Origin: Helicoverpa zea
Lineage: Eukaryota > Arthropoda > Insecta > Lepidoptera > Noctuidae
DNA length: 64,000 nt
Reading direction: 5' to 3'
NCBI RefSeq assembly: GCF_022581195.2
Contig: NC_061482.1
Span: forward strand, 4,278,001-4,342,000
Below, piece after piece: positions 1 through 11,646 of the stretch (positions within the stretch are counted from its first letter, which is position 1; every line of letters begins with the position of its first letter). Under the pieces are notes generated by a model. It had not been told where the DNA came from. It ran no database searches and saw only the letters and a program-made list of their open reading frames with translations. A program made the position numbers and the translations under genes.

Positions 1-148
1 GCGCGCGGCCTTATGTGTGGGTAACCCTTGTACATATACAGTGACTTTGTGTGCGTGACAAGAGGTACAGTCGGGTACAAATACAGTTATTTAGGGGTTA
101 CGGCTGTTTAAAGAAAAACAGTTATTACGTAATTTAATGTTTATTTAT

Positions 149-374
149 TTATAATAATTCTGAATCGCTACTTGAAAAATCAAATGATGAATTTTCGGAT
201 TCGCTACTCTCACCGAGGTAAATTATAAATTTTTCTTTTTTCTTTTGTACATGTCGACAAGTATTACCCAACATCCCTTCATCAATATGACTTAAACGTT
301 CATTTATGAGTTTCATTATTTCCGTCTTATTTTGGTCGATATTATGCGAAGCAATATTATTTTTTAAAATTCCT
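149..374 (-). pseudogene. C-terminal remnant of a Tc1/mariner-like (DDE) transposase
   Basis: The minus strand carries an open frame of about 60 to 70 codons ending in TAA at 151-149. It contains MKLINERLSHI followed by GNTCRHVQK and then an acidic serine-rich tail (ESSESENSS...SDSELL). An 'INERL..I..GML.N.C.HV.K' block before an acidic tail is what I expect at the C-terminus of Tc1/mariner-like transposases that use host-like DDE_3 domains. Upstream, the frame meets a TGA near 385 and the catalytic core is absent, so this is a dead 3' fragment. The family call is from memory of the motif and is moderate; that it is a broken fragment is clear. Confidence 0.5.
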
Positions 375-882
375 CACACATTTTGTTTACATTATTATAC
401 TAGATTATACGTCTTTTTACATTCTTAGTCCACACTTTTATTTATTGTCCGCGTACCCCGAGATCTAGAAAATATGTAAGGAGTATTTAATTCATCTTAG
501 ATATTTCACCTCATTTATTTCTTAGCTACTGTCAACGTCAATTTGAAAAAACTTATGAGAAAATAATGAAAAACTGTAAAATGTAATAATAAAAAGCTTT
601 GAATGTTGTTTCATTTTTTGAAACGCTACCTGACTCCTTAAACATTTTCTCCGTGAAGAACTAGACATTTTCGTAAACGACTGTACTCATAACAAAAAGC
701 GATGAGAACACGTCATGCTCGGACGACGTCACTGTCACACGAATGAAAGTTGTATATTTACAAGCCGACGCACACATAGGGCCGCGTGCAAATCTGAGTT
801 GAACTATCTATACCACCTATGTATGCTCTGGATGAACCGAGATAAACCGAGCGCAAAATTCACAAGTGAGAAAGACTGTTAT

Positions 883-1025
883 AAGGGAATCATCATCATC
901 ATCATCATCTCAGCCATAGGACGTCCACTGCTGAACATAGGCCTCCCCCTTAGATCTCCACAGATACCTGTTGGAGGCGACCTACATCCAGCGTCTTCCG
1001 GCGACCTTTATAAGGTCGTCTGTCC
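883..1025 (-). mobile_element. 3' end of a LINE retrotransposon with ATG-repeat tail
   Basis: On the minus strand the DNA reads GEAYVQQWTSYG and a stop, followed by a run of ATG triplets (seen as TCATCATCATC on plus). This is the C-terminal end and simple-repeat tail of a common insect endonuclease/reverse-transcriptase LINE. Only about 140 bases remain, which fits heavy 5' truncation during target-primed reverse transcription. Related tails occur at 28751 and 45444. Confidence 0.6.
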
Positions 1026-1372
1026 ACAAATAAGGGAATGCTAGCTGTGAACTCGTGTCACATTTTTTTCGTAGACAAGTATGAGTGAACAATTTTAGTG
1101 GAACCTCGCCTTAAATAAAGAATTTCGAAGATGGAATGTACGTACTAAAAGATGTTGCTTCCAGTTATAAAGTTATATTTAAACCTACAATATGGGTTAC
1201 ATACTTGTCCCTAGAAACTTGCTTACTCTTCCAAGTAAAGTTAAAAAGGAGCTTGAATCTAATATGTAGTGCAATTATAAAGTTGAATGTAATCTTTATA
1301 AAACTCTTCCACAATTTAGATCTGTATTTAGATAGACTAGATCATTATAGTTAGACTTGTTTTTTGATACTA
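1026..1372. other. Gene-free stretch
   Basis: AT-rich sequence with no coding pattern, repeat or RNA gene that I recognise. A 72-codon open frame at 1136-1354 shows no protein-like composition. Confidence 0.4.
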
Positions 1373-1960
1373 GCGTTTTCGCGCGGTTTCACCAGAGTCC
1401 CGTGGGAACTACTGCCCGTACCGAGATAAAATATATACAAGTTGTTGATTTGCATTTGTGCCATACTTCAGGAGGAGGACATAAAATACGTAAATAATCG
1501 ATTGGAATTATAGTAGGCGGGAAATAGCTAATATGCACTGCTTTTTTGTCATTGTAATGTCGTAGTATTTCAGAAGTAATCCAATTTTATGAATGAAATT
1601 AATGAATAATCGTTGCGTATGCTTTGTTTTTGCGTTTGTGTGAGGGAGCAGCACGGTTTTGAGGCCAGTAACATACGCGCCGAGTTTGAAAACGGATAGG
1701 TGACATTGACGAATTTCCGAAAAAAAATTAAAATAAAAAAAAATTGTACCAATTTTTTGTTGATTTGGGTTGAGAATCATTAGTATAATTACGTCCTTGA
1801 CTATGGCACGCATGCAAATCAACAGCTTGTATAATAAATAATAATATATATAGCCTATGCTACTTGGGAAGAGTTAAGACAACAGTGAACTTTTCAAATT
1901 ATTTCAGTAGATTCGGAGCTTTTAGGGTACAAGCAAACAAAAAAATACACCTTTTTTTTA
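1373..1960 (-). mobile_element. Lep1-like non-autonomous Helitron, split by a MITE
   Basis: Two pieces of one Helitron copy in minus orientation. The first (1373-1434) holds the 3' part with the GGTTTCACC arm of the terminal hairpin and the conserved block CGTGGGAACTACTGCCCGTA. The second (about 1838-1960) continues at the expected point with AGCCTATGCTACTTGGGAAG. Intact copies elsewhere in the window (for example at 8998) read straight through this point, so the 400 bases between are an insertion. Confidence 0.65.
1435..1833. mobile_element. MITE inserted into a Helitron copy
   Basis: About 399 bp bounded by inverted repeats of about 31 bp. The left end starts ATACAAGTTGTTGATTTGCA; the reverse complement of the right end starts ATACAAGCTGTTGATTTGCA, with three mismatches over the arm. 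It interrupts the Helitron at 1373-1960. A minus-strand open frame spans it, but no transposase motif is visible. The flanks are runs of AT, so the target duplication cannot be defined. Confidence 0.7.
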
Positions 1961-2504
1961 AATTAGTATACCTTTTTTTTAGTTTTACATAGATAGTATA
2001 AAAATATAGATGGTCTATGCTGTTGAAGGATGTATAAAAGATTTGAGCACTTAAGGAACTACTCTAGACTTGTATGAAATAGTCGCATTAGATATATTTC
2101 ACAACGACTTGGATGCTGTCGGTTTGGTAATATATGAGGTCTTTTAAAAGCGCCCAAATAAGGAAAGTAGTTCTGTTTGTCATGTATCCTACACGACATG
2201 TAATGGATATCATTGTAGGTACACATCGTTTCTACGAACAACTCTCTCAGACAGATAAAACGTCTGTTCTTATAAATCATGGAAAATTTCAGACATGTAT
2301 AAAAGAAAAGTCATATCTAAAACCGCAAAATTGTTTTTGCCGACTTTACGAGTACCTAGAGGCCGATATAAAAAATCATTAGAATTCTTCATTGTCTGAG
2401 TAACATAATAAATAGTACGCATACGGGATGCACGCTACCAATGACGCGAGTGAAACGGCGGGAAAGAGATTATGTTTCAAAACTTTTAATGACGAGGATC
2501 TTAG

Positions 2505-2649
2505 CCGTCTTACCACAAAAACTTTTAAACGTCAGTTTATGCCTTGTCTAAAAAAATGTCAAATTATGACGTTGACATATGGTTCATTTTGCAGCCAAAA
2601 TTTTATTAGACAAGTGTAAAACAGGGTTTAAAGTTTTTGTAGTAAGGCC
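2505..2649. mobile_element. Palindromic MITE, CTTACTACAAAAAC family, copy 1
   Basis: About 145 bp with terminal inverted repeats: CGTCTTACCACAAAAACTTT at left and, in reverse complement, GGGCCTTACTACAAAAACTT at right. The arms pair over most of their length (for example TTAGACAAG against CTTGTCTAA), giving a near-hairpin. Sister copies lie at 3612, 32809 and 35467. No open frame; mobilised in trans if at all. Confidence 0.75.
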
Positions 2650-2861
2650 CGATGAGTTTAAAATGTACCTATACAACGCAGTTACGCCACCTCGCGACTA
2701 ATAGCCGAAGTAATCGACACCACGCCATCTAGTGAGGGAAGTTAGAGTTATAGCTGTAACAAAATGTAGCGAGAAATATGTCAGAGCAAAGCTTTTCTAA
2801 TATTGTAGCTGTAGAGGTGTATTTCTTGTACCCCTGGAAATGATGCGTAAGGTAGAAGAAG

Positions 2862-3017
2862 TATCATCATCATCTTCTGAGCCTTTTCCCAACTATGTTG
2901 GATTCGGCAGTCTAACCGGATTCAGCTGAGTACCAATGTTGTACAAGGAGCGACTGCCTATCTGACCTCCTTACCCCAGTTACCCGGGCAACCCGATACC
3001 CCTTGGTTAGACTGGTA
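2862..3017 (-). mobile_element. 5'-truncated tRNA-derived SINE, copy 1
   Basis: Minus orientation: the ATG-rich 3' tail lies at 2862 (TCATCATCATC on plus), followed by the SINE body with CCCAACTATGTTGGATTCGG and TGACCTCCTTACCCCAGTTA. It matches the 3' part of the longer copy at 48693-49083, which keeps the tRNA-like head. The head is missing here. Confidence 0.65.
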
Positions 3018-3250
3018 AGGTAGAAAAAGTATAATCATTGATATTGCAAACCAAACTTGTACTAACCTTTATGAACCTCCTTTGAAAATTTCTAGCAAAT
3101 CGTGTCGGTTTCGCACGAGTAGGCTTGTAATCAAATGGATGGATGGACCCACATATATTTAAACCTTAATCAAGTTGGTATCATCGATTTTACCAGTAGT
3201 TTTGGAGTTTATGTCGCAAACACACAGACGCTAACAGCAGAAGACCATAA

Positions 3251-3438
3251 TCTATACTAATATTATAAAGCGTTTGTTTGTTTGTTTGAACGCGCTAATC
3301 TCGGAACTACTGGTCTGATTTGAAAATTTATTTCAGTGGTAGGTAGCCCATTTATCGAGGAAGGCTATAGGCTACTTTTTATCCCGGTACGGGAAGTAGT
3401 TCCCACGGGATGCGGGTGAAACCGCTGGCAGAAGCTAG
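3251..3438 (+). mobile_element. Lep1-like non-autonomous Helitron, full length
   Basis: About 188 bp beginning TCTATACTAATATTATAAAG and ending CTAG, with a subterminal hairpin just before the end (GCGGGTGAAACCGC). A TC start, CTRR end and 3' hairpin are the Helitron hallmarks. No coding capacity. One of the two most complete copies in the window and usable as a local reference. Confidence 0.75.
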
Positions 3439-3611
3439 AAAATACGTAGTTAGTATTAATTATTACTAGAAATAAAATCATAATGCCTTCTTTTGCTGTC
3501 AGGGTCAATAATTGGACCTTAGCCTCTTCAACATCTGTAACATTATGGTATGCAAATAAAATATGAAAATGAAAACTATCAGGACCTTAAGGATTTTAAA
3601 ACATTTGCAGT

Positions 3612-3768
3612 CGTCCCACGAAAACTTGTAAACATCTGTTGAACACTTGTCTATAATATCAAATCAATATAATATCAGTTTTATTATGACGTTGAAATAA
3701 GATCCGTTTTGCAGCCACGCTTTTTTAGACAAGTGTTCAACAGATGTTTAAGTTTTTGTAGTAAGGCT
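3612..3768. mobile_element. Palindromic MITE, CTTACTACAAAAAC family, divergent copy 2
   Basis: About 157 bp. The right end (TTTTTGTAGTAAGG) matches copy 1; the left end (CGTCCCACGAAAACTTGTAA) is diverged. The inner arms are long and pair well: AACATCTGTTGAACACTTGT against ACAAGTGTTCAACAGATGTT. It represents a subfamily with a different interior. Confidence 0.65.
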
Positions 3769-4716
3769 GTTATTCTTTATCTTAATTACCATCGCAGTTA
3801 CCTACTAGCTCTACCCGAAACTACGTTTGTGATGTAGTACAAAATTGGTTCACTCAAAATTTATTCCCCGGTCCTTGGTATCGAAATTCTCGTTAAAATC
3901 TGTGGACCTTTGGAAATTAGTCCGGTCAAACATTAACATTGTTTATGGCTTCGGCAAACGCTCAGGAAATAACAATTTTGGAAGCTATCCCAGGTACTAG
4001 ATACTGTTATACAGGTACTGTTGTATACTCTTCGAAATACCTAACCATTTTGCTACTTAAAAGTAGTGCATTGATATTTTTTTATAGTAATATGTACCTA
4101 ACCACAGGACACCACTTATAATAGTTACACACTTACACTTTCTTATCTCATTAAGTGTACTGCTTGAGACTTTAATTGCTGAAAATGGCTGAAATTAAAG
4201 TAGAACTCGTCAAATTGCTCCGAAAAATACTTTGGCCTTAATTTAGCCAATATTATTAAATGATTGTAAGGCATGGGATATGGCTTTGTACCTATCTAGC
4301 TTATATACTTATATAGAATATAATTCAACACCACAATGAAACCACTTTAGGATGCAATTACAATTTCTGATCGCTAAGACTGAAGTCAACGCTCGGCCTG
4401 AAAGCGCTTAGGTACCCATTGTGGGCGACACAATACTCATCACTGCTGACGATGTGTCCCTAGTCACAACTAGGTCACGACCCTACCGGGCCAAACCACA
4501 CCCAAGCAACCATGAAAAAAACCTTTACCCAAAATCCCAACCAACCTCTTTTATTAAACTACAGATTAAAAGCTTACTGCATGCAAAACTTAAATTACCT
4601 TTATTTCGCCCGCCGGAAAATATTAACAGATTTACATTTTACACGTTTTTAATCGCTGGCTGCTCGCCGCTTTAAAATTCAATTCTTGGAATTTTTTTCG
4701 AACAAAGCTGTGTAAC
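3769..4716. other. Gene-free stretch
   Basis: Two short open frames (60 and 84 codons, near 3939 and 4421) have no recognisable motif and no splice-site support. I see no RNA gene or repeat here. Confidence 0.4.
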
Positions 4717-4801
4717 AAAGAGGAAGGCTATAGGTTATTTTTTATCCCGGTACGGGAAGTAGTTCCCACGGGATGCGGGTGAAACCGCTGGCAGAAACTA
4801 G
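4717..4801 (+). mobile_element. 5'-truncated Lep1-like Helitron
   Basis: The 3' 85 bases of the element at 3251, with GGTACGGGAAGTAGTTCCCA, the GCGGGTGAAACCGC hairpin and CTAG at the end. The 5' half is absent. Confidence 0.65.
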
Positions 4802-7800
4802 TTGTTAATAATTCACTATACAAAATAAATTTTATGAATATTAATGTGCGAATGTGTGTCGTAAAGCCATATTATAGTTAACTGACATTAGGGTGCACAC
4901 GACGTGTGATTTATGTAGACGGCTGGCCTCACTACATACCTACCTATAATATCTGCATGACTCTGCTTTAGGCTTCGCTAGTCGAGTAATGAAGTGGAAC
5001 CATCATGCTCATTGGCTATAACTTGATCGAATCATCTAGCTGTCTCGTGATATGCCTATCGCATAATTGGTATCTACAGTTTCTGCCCACGCCAATATCC
5101 CCGAAGGAACTAGTTCACACCCCGGATGAAAGGAGACTAATTATTATTTCGGCTTTTTAATGTAGTATTAATATATATTTTTTTAATCAGATGAGAAAAA
5201 AAATGCTTCATGTAGAACACTATTTTAATATGATCCAATGCAAATTATAGTTACATGTGTTATAAATAAAACATCAAAACTTGAGCTAAACATTTTAATA
5301 GTGACGAATCTTGAGTTGAGACAAAACTATTGAACAATTGTTACCATAATATATACGAATACATAATTGAGTTTATTACATATAACCAGTTCAGTACCTC
5401 TGTTCTACACGTAGACAACAGCTATAAATTGGCATTTAAAACATGATAATATAACTTTGGTAACAAGAAATGCTATAACTATTTGATCAACTATCGCTCA
5501 TTATTTCGCTTACAGCATCTGAATACAAACTAACGTTTATTTTACCTCGAGTGTTCACCATTAACAAAACATTCCTAAGACTAGTAAAAAAAATAATTCT
5601 TTACATATTAAGTAGTAGATAAATATCTATAATTAGATTCAGTACTAAAATAAATGCTATAACCTGCTTATTTAGTGTAAAAACAAAAAGTTTCGTGTTG
5701 AAAACTGAAGTTAACTTGGACTGCACACTTATGGGATAATTATTTTCGCCTTACAACAGGCTGCAACGCGAACATATATCGACTCTTCAGTATATTAAGT
5801 ACTTATATTGCAATTAATTTTATATATGCATGAGTATGCCAGCCACTATCAATTTTATTACAACGCCATATGTCTTATTTCTCATAACAATAATAACAAT
5901 GTCTAGTTACGTGGTGACTGTACCCTGAGTGTGAAGAAAATTACTTCTGCACATACATTTTTAAATGAACAAGCTAATTTGTGTTTCTTAAGAATCAATT
6001 TATGACTGTTTTTATATTAATGCAGTTTGTGATAATGGAAACTAAGTCCTTACAAAACTATCTTAATTCAACGTTTAAGTCATACAATCGTTTAGTTTTT
6101 ATTACATACTTTTTATATTTAAAAGTTATGTAGGTAATGCCTTCTTTTTCTAAAATCAGACACCACTTCTTTTAAGGACCGGTTTTCCAATCATCAGATG
6201 TCTATCTGAGAAAAATGCATTTACAAAAGCTGTCCAAATGTAAATGATATTTTTCAGATAAAAGTTAGTTGGCGATTGAAAAATCGGCCCTAAATTGGAC
6301 GTGTCAGAGCGACAAAGGTGCTTTTGTCGTTCAACATACGGACGTTCATTTGTTTTCATTCAAAACGCCGGATTTCCAATCTGAAAAAACCTATAAAACT
6401 CTTGTGCTAGTTTCAAAACTTAGCAACATTGCAATAACACATTCCATATTATTGTTGAATTTAATGGTATTCGTTTCATCTAAATTACAACGATCGCTAT
6501 ATTAGGAATACAATTTAAGCACACTTTCGCGAAATGTACACTTCAATATTACATTACAAAACGCAAACGTTGTCCTGAATTTACCTCTATTTTGTAACAA
6601 CACAACCTCTCTAATTTCCGGGAACTACGGAATGTGTTAATGTGATCGAACTACATTTAACAGTTCAATTGTTCAGCATTTAGACTTTGAAATGTAGAAC
6701 TAAGTAACATTGTATTTACAATTTCGTATAACATACAAAGCTATGAAATCTCCTGTGGTTTTATTCGTGCACGTCAACAATGACATATGAATACGGATAT
6801 TTCCCCAGTGAAGGGAAATGTGGTCAGCTAGTGGTAACATAGAAATGAGCTTTAAGCAGAGGATTTAAAGTCCATATTTGGATGAAACGCATCGCCTTTT
6901 ATTCGCAACTACTGAACCACATTTGTGTGACGTGTCATATAAATGTGTTGACTATGTAATTGTTTATGAATACTAAACGTAAATAATATGCAGTTATAAA
7001 CAAAGTGGAAATAAATAAATTGTGCTCTTAATTTTAAACCAGTAACTTATCATAATGAAAATGAATGATTGCGAGTTTATTCTTTATCTTATTTAAAAAT
7101 AATATTTTTTTAATTCGGAAAATTGGCAGCATTTTTGGACGAATTAATAATTATGATGTTAAGAATAGTTTTAATAGTAAGAGTATTTTTTTTTATTTTT
7201 AAATAAGTTATTGTATCTCTGTTTCATATATATCTAATATTCATAATATGCGTCCAAATTAACTCCAGTTTAATTAGTATAGCTAAGTAAATGTAACAAA
7301 TTAAATACGCGTGCATACATCCCAATACATGTTATAACTGTTTATCCATCAATCATTTAAACAGAATTACATAAACAAATCACCTTATTCTTGCTGGTGT
7401 GTCACGCTGCGTTATAAAACTATAACCTGAATAAATACCTAAAGTCGTTTAACACACATTTTTGTGATTTAGATTTTGTAATTTTTTAATGACATTTTTG
7501 AAAATTAAAACTAAAGAAGCTACCTACGTAATTATTGCAACTTGCACATATAGATACGCGTAAGAATGTTACACCCAAGTTTCAGTACGTTGAAATATTT
7601 TAAAATTAAAATAAAATGATTCTTACTGAGAGCGGATAACTTGAACTAAATGCTTACTAATACATAATCTCTTTGAAAAGCATCTTGAAATAACTTTTAG
7701 AATCAAACACGTTTATTTAAATTCACAGAGACTCAAAAATGTGTGTTAGATTTTACAGACAAGTGTGATATTTTGGTTCGCCAACATTTCCAAAGTTCAC

Positions 7801-8997
7801 AGAAATGCGGTGTAAAAGCATTTCACACAATACGACCGCAGTGTTCACGAACTTAATCGTAGTTGTTCCGTGCAATGGACCAATACAGAGTTGGTCGTGT
7901 CAAACCTCTAAACTTCTAGAATGATAGAACAGAGAACTACTCTCTCGGCTTCTGTCAACTTTGGAAAACAGTCAATTTCCTATGTAGTGCGATTGGTACT
8001 TTACAACTGTTTGTGGTAAAATAAATAAATAACATAATATGTGCATACGGGTTTCCAAATAACATGAATGTATTCTTTTCTATCTATCCTTCAAAAGAAG
8101 CGTCCATCTTCCATTCCTATAAAATTACTGTACAATACTACATTTTATTTCCATGTACACAAATAGATTTTAATACTTTTTTAAAGTAAAATATATATTT
8201 AAATATTAACAATAAATGTTCAAATTGTTAAAAGTTTTCAAAACCTTTTTTTCTTTTTACATTCTCTATCTAAAAAAACCTTCACGTAGGCTTCCAATTT
8301 CATTTCAGATCTTTTTTCAACAGTTTCAGTACCTACAGATGTTTAAGGCTACAAAGCAATGAGTGGACAGTCATCTCCATAAATTTGTCTGTTAATATGC
8401 ATACAAATTCATATATTCAAATGTGGTTCCACCCTGTAAAAGTCGACCAACGTGCGACGCACAACGTAGCATATCAACCAAGAACACACACATAGACAAT
8501 ACCATTTTCTGTACATATTCACACACCCTTGACCCGTCATTCCTTATCCTACCTATACATTTTACAGTAACAATTTAGATATTGAGAGAAAAACACGAGA
8601 ACTATTTACACTCCTCCAAACCTTTTTACAATGGATACAGCTAAACTAAGTGATTATGTGAATTGAATTGACAGCAATATAAAGCACGTTTAAGTTCTCA
8701 ATCATATTAATATTATTCATGCAATAGTTAATCTGTCGGTCTGTGTAAATCTGTAGTTTGTTATTAAATCGCTAAAACAATATTGATGTAATTTTCAAAA
8801 TCGTTGCAGCATTATGCTGAAGTAAATAATGCATGAAGCTTTATGAAATAGGTACTTAACTAATTACCTACTATTACAGTATGGGATAACCTGCAGTAAT
8901 AGCAAAATTATAATGCATCGCGAAAATGATTGATAATAATTTCACTTTCATTAAAAAACTGGTAAGTATTTGAGGTAAATAAGTATTTTCTTATAGA
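4802..8997. other. Long AT-rich gene-free stretch
   Basis: About 4.2 kb without a convincing exon, RNA gene or repeat boundary. The open frames at 6156-6359 and 6269-6505 overlap on opposite strands and look like chance. Distant regulatory DNA or untranslated sequence of an unseen gene cannot be excluded. Confidence 0.4.
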
Positions 8998-9175
8998 CTC
9001 GTCACCCGCGTCCCGTGGGAACTACTGCCCGTACCGGGATAAAATATAGCCTATGTTACTCGGGAAGAGTGTAGCGCCCCAACAGTGAAAGAATTTTTCT
9101 AATCGGTTCATTAGTTTCGGAATCTTCAGGGTAGAAACAAAAAAATATTTTTCTCTTTATTATACATATTATATA
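8998..9175 (-). mobile_element. Lep1-like Helitron, minus orientation
   Basis: Reads on plus as CACCCGCGTCCCGTGGGAAC, then ACTGCCCGTACCGGGATAAA, AGCCTATGTTACTCGGGAAG and an AT-rich end with TTATACATATTATATAG. It is the reverse complement of a variant of the element at 48469. The hairpin end is slightly damaged. Its uninterrupted middle is the reference that reveals the insertion at 1435. Confidence 0.65.
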
Positions 9176-10254
9176 GAAGTATTTATCGGCTAGAAGGCAA
9201 TGGTGAAAAGATTAAAGTAACGAAGGCAAAAGATATTGCTGTATTTTTAATAAAAAGCTTTTTATGTTTTAACTTGATTGATCACTACGAATGCTAACGA
9301 TGATTTATTGGATAAATATTGGCAGGTACACGCAAACCGAATTTTCAGCGAATATTTTTATATAAATAAAATCTGGAAAAAATATGAGTCAGTCTCGATA
9401 ACCTTTCCGTGCGCAGGTTCATTTTAAATAGTTCAGGATTTTTTAAATATATTTCTCAGTATTCTACCTACAATAAATAAAGATTTGAAGTAAATAAATA
9501 ATTAATGTTTTACAATGATATAAGGCTTTTTAATATGAGATCCCATTTAAACTGGTAGCTTCTTTTTGTTTCAATCTCGTTATTTCCTTGAGAGCTACGG
9601 AATAGGCTTGAAGACTTTTTTTCACTAGTTTGAAGGACCCTAGACCTGAATATACGGTTTCAATATGATTAATGGATAACTCACGCAATCGACAGAAAAG
9701 GTCGCACAAATGAAGTAGTAAACATATCGGTTCCATTTTTCCCTTTTGAATAACAGAACCCTAAAAAAAGAAAATTCTTTTTCCGTTTAACCATTGCACA
9801 CGTGTTTTCATTTAGTCCTTTATGTTTGAATTTTGAGATTTCTATGAATACGCGTTTTAACCAATTATTCCCACTATAAAAGCCATGCAGAATTTCAAAA
9901 GCGAAAAATTCTATTGATGCGTTTCCGATGAAATGTTTCATGCCTTTGTGAAAACGCCAATATGCTGGCATTTATGTGACGGCGAAACGTGAAAAGCGTT
10001 GACTTTCCGACCATTATAATGAATGTAGGTATTTATCTGACTGGACATGTAAAATAGGACAAAATACAAAGCCGTATGGTTTTTATATAATAACTGCCAC
10101 ACTAATGAGAGAAAATAATTGGAGTTGAGCAACATAATGTAAATTGTAAGAATTTCTAAAACATTTTTTTGTTTGCAAGACTTATAAAAAATATATATCT
10201 TTGTGTTCTGTATGTAAACAAGTCGTTTTAGTCACACTAGTTTAAGCTGAAAAT
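9176..10254. other. Gene-free stretch
   Basis: Overlapping short open frames on minus (9530-10135) show no domain, conserved motif or exon structure. Nothing else recognised. Confidence 0.35.
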
Positions 10255-10366
10255 TAGAGGGGAGGTAGCTTAGACTCGGGAGAAGGACGCAGGATAGGTT
10301 TTGTCACCATCCGGTTACGGGAATCAGTTGTCTCGGGAGGCGGGTGAAACCGTGGGTGGAAGCTAG
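10255..10366 (+). mobile_element. Degenerate Helitron 3' fragment
   Basis: Retains a diverged core and the ending GGCGGGTGAAACCGTGGGTG ... CTAG. The hairpin stem now has mismatches, so this is an old copy. Confidence 0.5.
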
Positions 10367-10635
10367 TAAAATAATAATTTCATATTGCAATTTCTGGGGA
10401 CAGTATTAATTATAAAACGCAGTGACATGCGAAACCTGTGGCGATTAATTATAATTACGTAATGTGACATCAGTTTTGCTCATAACGAACCTTCCTGTCA
10501 AACAAGTAAGAACCTTGTTACTAAGTACATAGGTTACAAATTACCTTGGCAGATAATATCACTCATATATTTATTACAAAAAGTAATTATTTTTGTAGTA
10601 AATAATATTTGTGGAACATCAATTAATCAAGTTGC

Positions 10636-10756
10636 CTGGGTTGAGGAGGTCAGATAGACAGTCGCTCCTTGTAAAACACTGGTATGTTCTTAGCTGCAGC
10701 CTGTTAGACTAGAAGCCGACCCCAACACAGTTGGCAAGGCTCGGATGATGATGAGG
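10636..10756 (+). mobile_element. 5'-truncated SINE with intact 15-bp target duplication
   Basis: Plus-orientation copy of the SINE body, with TTGAGGAGGTCAGATAGACA and GAAGCCGACCCCAACACAGT, ending in GGATGATGATGAGG. It is flanked by the exact 15-base direct repeat AATTAATCAAGTTGC at 10621-10635 and 10757-10771. A perfect duplication plus 5' truncation is the signature of LINE-mediated insertion and suggests a rather recent event. Confidence 0.8.
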
Positions 10757-11163
10757 AATTAATCAAGTTGCTGTTTAAAAGTCTTTTTTTTCATCGTGTA
10801 TCTATTTCGTTCGAATTTTAATTGTTGTCTATATGAGATCAATTTTGAGTCTTTTATGTTCTTTGTGATATTTTTAACACAATATTTACAACCCGGTAGT
10901 ACTAAAGCAAGTGGGGTTTATAATACTAATGAGCAATGTTAGTGGAAACTCGGCAGCTGACGCCCTAATAGGCCACTTTAATCTAATTAGCAATTTCCTT
11001 CCAATATCAGGTTTATACAATCAGGCCATTTATTTTGCGAACTAAACGTTACCTCAGAAACAATTTACTACGAAAAAACAGTGTTTTTATTAACTGCTTC
11101 TATGTGGTGTAGCTAATTATAAAACAATAGATAATCAATTGTGACTCATATATCTGCACTCCG

Positions 11164-11262
11164 ACATGATGATGTCCTCTAAGCCGATTATCTGCTACGG
11201 CAGCTGTTCTCATGTAAGGAGATTAGCCAACACAGGACATATTATGGTGCAAAAGAATTTAA
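11164..11262 (-). mobile_element. 3' fragment of a second SINE family
   Basis: Minus orientation. Shares CAGGACATATTAT, the preceding AAGGAGAT block and an adjoining CGGCAGCTGTTCTCAT segment with the tRNA-derived SINE at 44575-44885. Only the 3' part remains. Confidence 0.5.
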
Positions 11263-11518
11263 TTTCTTTTTTAAATGCTCCGACATACAACGGGGTAAAA
11301 GTTACTTGGAAAATTACGTCAAACACTGGTATTATTTTGCTTAGCATGCGTGTTTGAAAAAAATGTTATTTCGAAAATAAATTATGTAAGTACCTATGTA
11401 TGAATGGCCATAGGTTTTAATTGCCGATATGCAGAAAAAAATATATTTTATGAATGTGTTGAGCACTGCAGCAGATCATGATAACTTGTTCATATTCAAT
11501 TAGAATCGCAGATAATCG

Positions 11519-11646
11519 CCTTTCCCATACTATGTTGGGGTCGGTTTCCAGTCTAACCCGATGCAGTTGAGTACCAGTGTCTTACAAGGAGCTACTGCCT
11601 GACCTCCTCCACCCAGTTATCCGGGCAACCCTTGGTATGACTGGTA
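11519..11646 (-). mobile_element. 5'-truncated tRNA-derived SINE, copy 3
   Basis: Same body as the copies at 2862 and 48693, with ACTATGTTGGGGTCGGTTTC then TGACCTCCTCCACCCAGTTA. The ATG tail and the head are missing. Confidence 0.6.

Noticed and set aside
715..1044. 109-codon open frame
   Set aside because: Its C-terminal half is the antisense of a LINE end with a polyisoleucine run from the ATC repeat; it is not a gene.
1508..1822. 104-codon minus-strand frame
   Set aside because: It lies inside the MITE at 1435-1833 and has low-complexity composition without transposase motifs.
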